Positions 6,003 through 8,068 of a DNA stretch of 8,068 nt are shown here, in pieces. The translations under genes and the position numbers were made by a program. Source of the stretch: Desulfacyla sp964522045 (lineage in GTDB: Bacteria; Desulfobacterota; DSM-4660; Desulfatiglandales; Desulfatiglandaceae); assembly GCA_964522045.1 (NCBI GenBank), contig CAZFSF010000124.1, positions 1 through 8,068 of the forward strand, given 5' to 3'. Below the pieces are notes generated by a model. It was not told the DNA's origin, did not search any database, and saw only the letters and a list, made by a program, of their open reading frames with translations. Numbering within the stretch: position 1 is the first letter of the stretch; each line of letters starts with the position of its first letter.

Positions 6003-6301
6003 CGCGTCCTTCACTCCCCTTTGGGCTGTCGGATGGCCGAGGGTTGTCGCCAGCCCAAAATCCCCTAAGAACAGTGAATGATCATTCCTCATCATACGGC
6101 GCAAGCTTTCCAAAGGCATGCTCTGGTTACAGCCAATACCGTTTTCATATTCTCATTTGAAGGGATCTGGATATCCATTATCTCAGCAGTATAATCCGGT
6201 TGATAATGCAATGTGTTTGCCTGAAAACCGAAATCGCGCGTATCCTGACCTGAAAGGCAAGGAAAGCATCCCCCCACATCCGGATCAAAGTGGCTTTTTT
6301 G
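6003..6301 (-). other. gene-free spacer upstream of the oxidoreductase
   Basis: Nearly 300 bases separate the two minus-strand genes. Short frames occur (for example MKTVLAVTRACLWKACAV read from about 6146), but none has a domain or a site that persuades me. A GTGG/CCAC inverted pair with a CTTTTTT run near 6279-6301 looks like a weak terminator only for the plus strand, where no gene precedes it. I saw no good sigma-70 promoter for the oxidoreductase. Confidence 0.3.
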
Positions 6302-6616
6302 TTATTCTTCTAAGCCTTCCCTATAGCCTCGTTTAAACTCAGATTTAGCCTTTTTAAAGCTGTTTTTATACATATCCCAGATGGTTTCTGCTCCTTGCTT
6401 GAGATCCTCCCAGGTATTTTCACTTGCATCACGGATCTTTGTAAGCGTTTGTTGTGCCTCTTCCACGTTTTGACGAAGCTCTTTGATCTGCTCCTCGTAC
6501 TTGATTTTCGTCTTTGCATCCGCCTTCAAGGTTTCTCGGTCTAATCTGTCAAGATCCTTATCCCATTCGTCAAGCTGCGCTTTGAGCTTTTCCAAATAGG
6601 CCTCTCTGGTAGTCAT
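6302..6616 (-). CDS. sll1863-like coiled-coil protein
   Basis: A 104-residue protein. The ATG read from 6616 is chosen because GGGAGG lies 7 bases upstream (6624-6629); a longer start at 6658 would add 14 residues and has no site. It begins MTTREAYLEKLKAQLDEWDK, then continues as an almost unbroken heptad-rich helix (LDRLDRETLKADAKTKIKYE, EQIKELRQNVEEAQQTLTKI) and ends in an amphipathic stretch with Trp, SENTWEDLKQGAETIWD and KKAKSEFKRG. This order (MTxREAY-x-E-K-L-K-A-Q-L-D-E-W opening, EQIxELR middle, WEDLKxGAE near the end) matches small stress-associated proteins labelled sll1863 family. No signal or membrane segment is seen. The molecular role is unknown; oligomerisation by coiled coil is likely. 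Confidence 0.75.
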   Translation of the reverse strand: MTTREAYLEKLKAQLDEWDKDLDRLDRETLKADAKTKIKYEEQIKELRQNVEEAQQTLTKIRDASENTWEDLKQGAETIWDMYKNSFKKAKSEFKRGYREGLEE

Positions 6617-6718
6617 GATCAATCCTCCCGCTATTTGTTCTTGTATTGTTGAGCCCATATCAATATTCGGGTGTGGCGACCTTTGGCCACCCTCCTACCG
6701 CCTTGCCAATGAAAAGTG

Positions 6719-6984
6719 TCAAATCGTGAGAAGCAACACCCACCGTCGTCTTCTCCAATAGTAAACGCCCCCGCCGCCGGAACCCCCGATTTCCGCCTGA
6801 TAGACAATCATCCGGCCGTCATGGCGCCAGGGATAAGCGCCCCAGCACGGGGCTTCATCATTTAATGTATTAGGTTTGTGTCCGTCACTCCCATTAAACC
6901 GAAATCGTAGATCCCGTGGTTATCCGCCAGGGCGCTGACGCCGCACAAAGACAAAACCATGAATAGAAAAAGAAATAATTTAAT
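6719..6984 (-). pseudogene. exported protein relic, frameshifted and lacking a start
   Basis: Read on the minus strand from 6984, IKLFLFLFMVLSLCGVSALA then DNHGIYDFGLMGVTDTN is a clear signal peptide (cut after SALA) followed by a mature start, ending at 6862. Shifting frame near 6868 gives PNTLNDEAPCWGAYPWRHDG, then RMIVYQAEIGGSGGGGVYYW, closing at 6719. The D-E-A-P-x-W...D-G-R-x-I-V-Y-Q run resembles one blade of a TolB/WD40-like PD40 propeller, so the two pieces may be one broken gene for a periplasmic protein. No ATG precedes the signal peptide; its front seems to have been removed where the transposase-bearing segment begins. Confidence 0.4.
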
Positions 6985-7024
6985 ACCTTAATATTGCACG
7001 CGAAACAGCTTAGATAATAGAAAA

Positions 7025-7093
7025 CCATCTGGGATTCCTGTTATAATGGGGTTTAGGAAAAACAAACCAATAAAACAGGAGGTACCCAGATGG
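7025..7093 (+). promoter_or_regulatory. long foldback hairpin over transposase leader, ribosome binding site and ATG
   Basis: CCATCTGGG (7025-7033) pairs perfectly with CCCAGATGG (7085-7093), which includes the ATG at 7090. Inside it TCCTGTT (7036-7042) pairs with AACAGGA (7074-7080), which overlaps the AGGAGG ribosome binding site (7077-7082). A further GGTTT (7050-7054) pairs with AAACC (7064-7068). An RNA that starts upstream would bury both the site and the start codon. A transcript from the internal promoter at 7039-7047 would lack the 5' arms and stay translatable. Confidence 0.6.
7039..7047 (+). promoter_or_regulatory. extended -10 promoter of the transposase gene
   Basis: TGTTATAAT combines the extended TGn motif with a perfect TATAAT (7042-7047). 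The -35 position, around 7019-7024, is poor (AGAAAA-like), as is usual for extended -10 promoters. The start of transcription would be near 7054. Confidence 0.5.
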
Positions 7094-7455
7094 TAAAAAG
7101 ACGAAAAAAGAATACCAGGAAAAACCGCTCCAGTAAAGGGTTTAAAGCAAGCCCTGAGAAGGCCAGAAAAATCAATGCTTCCACGGCCTACGACACTTGT
7201 ACCGAGCAACTGAGCCCATTTGGAGGGCTTTTGGCCCTGATCAAATTTCTTGATGTGGTCAAATTCAAAGAGATTTTTTCTTCTGCGTACCATAAACCGA
7301 CCCGTGAACCCAAGCTGGGCCACTATTCCATGGTTGTGGGTGTTCTGATGCTACTGTTTATCGGGTTTAACCGGATTTGGCATTTTACCTATATTCGCTT
7401 GGATGCCATGCTGTGTGGATTCTTTCGACTTCCGTGTAGATCTAATCCTTCTTGA
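7090..7455 (+). mobile_element. IS1380-type transposase, N-terminal fragment
   Basis: ATG at 7090 follows AGGAGG with 7 bases of spacing. After a basic, probably DNA-binding start (MVKRRKKNTRKNRSSKGFK) comes FGGLLALIKFLDVVKFKEIF, then REPKLGHYSMVVGVLML and FNRIWHFTYIRLDAMLCGFF, which is the typical N-terminal region of IS1380-type DDE transposases. Homology ends at about residue 115 (near 7434); the last residues CRSNPS are read out of frame from an unrelated receiver sequence. Full transposases have about 430-500 residues, and the catalytic D, D and E all lie beyond the break, so it is inactive. The left end of the element should lie between about 6985 and 7025; I could not fix its terminal repeat, and the right end is absent. 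Confidence 0.7.
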
Positions 7456-7762
7456 TATGGTCATGCCGAAAGGGATCAACGGGCGTGAGACTTACGAGCA
7501 GATCATAAAGATTCGTCCCGGCCAGAAGGCGGTCATCGCAAGCGGGTATGCCAAAACAAAAGAGGTAGATATTGCTAAAGAATTAGGAGCAGGCAAATAC
7601 ATAAAAAAGCCTTACACACTGGAAAAAAGGCTATATCCGGATCTCTCAACCGACCAAAACGGTGTAACATATTGTTTTAACATTATTTATGCGAATACCT
7701 TTTTAAGCAGGATTAATGTATATGTTGCACACGATATTCTAATACGCAAATTCAAGCTTTAG
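7434..7762 (+). pseudogene. response-regulator receiver domain fragment
   Basis: Starting at the junction near 7434 a frame reads VDLILLDMVMPKGINGRETY, then EQIIKIRPGQKAVIASGYAK and TKEVDIAKELGAGKYIKKPY. This is the middle and end of a CheY-like receiver: phospho-acceptor Asp in LILLDMVMP, the switch Ser in IASGYA and the invariant Lys in KKPY. The N-terminal acidic pair and first helices are lost, and similarity ends after YTLEK at about 7628, the frame running on to a stop at 7760-7762. The phrasing IIKIxPGQKAVIASGYA is typical of receivers at the ends of hybrid histidine kinases in Desulfobacterota. An ATG at 7403 lies inside the transposase fragment in this frame and has no evident site, so expression is unlikely. 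Confidence 0.6.
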
Positions 7763-7766
7763 ACCC

Positions 7767-7833
7767 GCAGAAAAATCAACCTGTGCTCCGACGAGCTTTA
7801 TAGTGCCCATTCTCACACAGATTGATTTTCTGC
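7767..7833. repeat. imperfect inverted repeat
   Basis: GCAGAAAAATCAACCTGTG (7767-7785) is matched by CACACAGATTGATTTTCTGC (7814-7833) with one gap and one mismatch, around a 28-base loop. The arms could be a stem-loop, a relic of a small MITE-like element or an operator. There is no T run after either arm. This and the repeats below are all I see in the stretch 7763-8068, apart from a possible start at its very end. Confidence 0.5.
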
Positions 7834-7961
7834 TAGCAGCATCCAATTCGTAGTAATTATTGGTTAAAATCGCGTTGAGAATCCCGGACAGACCCGGAAA
7901 AAATAGGAGTTGCTGTTAAGAAAGAACTGGGGAAATAGGCAGTTTGTGACCTCCTTGTCAA

Positions 7962-8011
7962 TGCTGGATTACCGATATAAAGTGCGTGCTGGATTTTCCC
8001 GGCAAAAAGTG
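7962..8011. repeat. pair of direct repeats, possible insertion-sequence edge
   Basis: TGCTGGATT...AAAGTG occurs twice: TGCTGGATT at 7962-7970 and 7987-7995, AAAGTG at 7979-7984 and 8006-8011, a period of 25-27 bases. Tandem repeats of about this size at an end are known from IS21-type elements, where they bind the transposase. A possible site AGAGGAG (8056-8062) and ATG (8065) close the window, but the spacing is only 2 bases. Confidence 0.35.
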
Positions 8012-8068
8012 TAACTTACATCTGGCAGCCTTGCATGGATTTGGCGGATGTGGTAAGAGGAGTTATGC

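Noticed and set aside
6003..6119. N-terminal 39-residue extension of the FAD oxidoreductase
   Set aside because: It has no family similarity and no ribosome binding site at 6119, whereas the ATG at 6002 has GAAGGA and GGGGAG upstream and sits just before the FAD fold.
6094..6277. Minus-strand frame in the spacer before the oxidoreductase
   Set aside because: It has no domain, no convincing site and no hydrophobic or compositional signature of a real protein.
6669..6692. GTGGC/GCCAC hairpin upstream of the sll1863-like gene
   Set aside because: It has only 5 bp, no T run and no adjacent gene end.

Overview
The window looks like an accessory stretch of a Gram-negative chromosome, most likely a Desulfobacterota (Desulfobacterales-like) bacterium. 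This is an inference from the mixture of families: lmo0937-type membrane peptide, BON lipoprotein, BON-DUF1207 protein, SHOCT lipoprotein, sll1863-type coiled coil, IS1380-type transposase and a hybrid-kinase-type receiver. Several lipoboxes and an outer-membrane-type exported protein support a two-membrane envelope. No rRNA, tRNA, CRISPR array or phage gene was seen.

Layout. 1-1600: the end of an lmo0937-family membrane peptide, an intact BON lipoprotein, a frameshifted second lmo0937 copy, the first ~38 residues of a B12-binding radical SAM protein, a twin-hairpin REP-like repeat, a small Cys-rich ORF and a frameshifted small ORF. 1700-3800: the best-preserved block, with a small helical lipoprotein, a BON-DUF1207 exported protein, the C-terminal half of a DUF302 protein whose front is lost, and a SHOCT lipoprotein. 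3900-4500: the N-terminus of a cardiolipin synthase-like protein and a frameshifted lipoprotein. 4470-6616, minus strand: an intact RetSat/CrtISO-like FAD oxidoreductase and, upstream of it, a short sll1863-like coiled-coil protein. 6660-8068: a broken exported protein (minus strand), the 5' end of an IS1380-type transposase with an elaborate leader hairpin, a receiver-domain fragment joined to it out of frame, an imperfect inverted repeat, and a pair of direct repeats that may be the edge of another element.

How the genes fit together. Most recognisable products act at the envelope or belong to families often linked to stress (BON, small lipoproteins, DUF1207, DUF302, SHOCT, cardiolipin synthase, sll1863). 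I read this as an envelope/stress cluster in decay: intact small genes sit among relics that often keep a good ribosome binding site and start but lose the rest. Mobile-element traces at 1000-1070 and 7000-8068 are plausible agents. Some single-base frameshifts (for example in the T run at 4293-4297) could instead be sequencing errors. I did not find a convincing new multi-gene system. The most interesting items are the transposase leader hairpin, the BON-DUF1207 fusion, the REP-like twin hairpins and the Cys-rich ORF.
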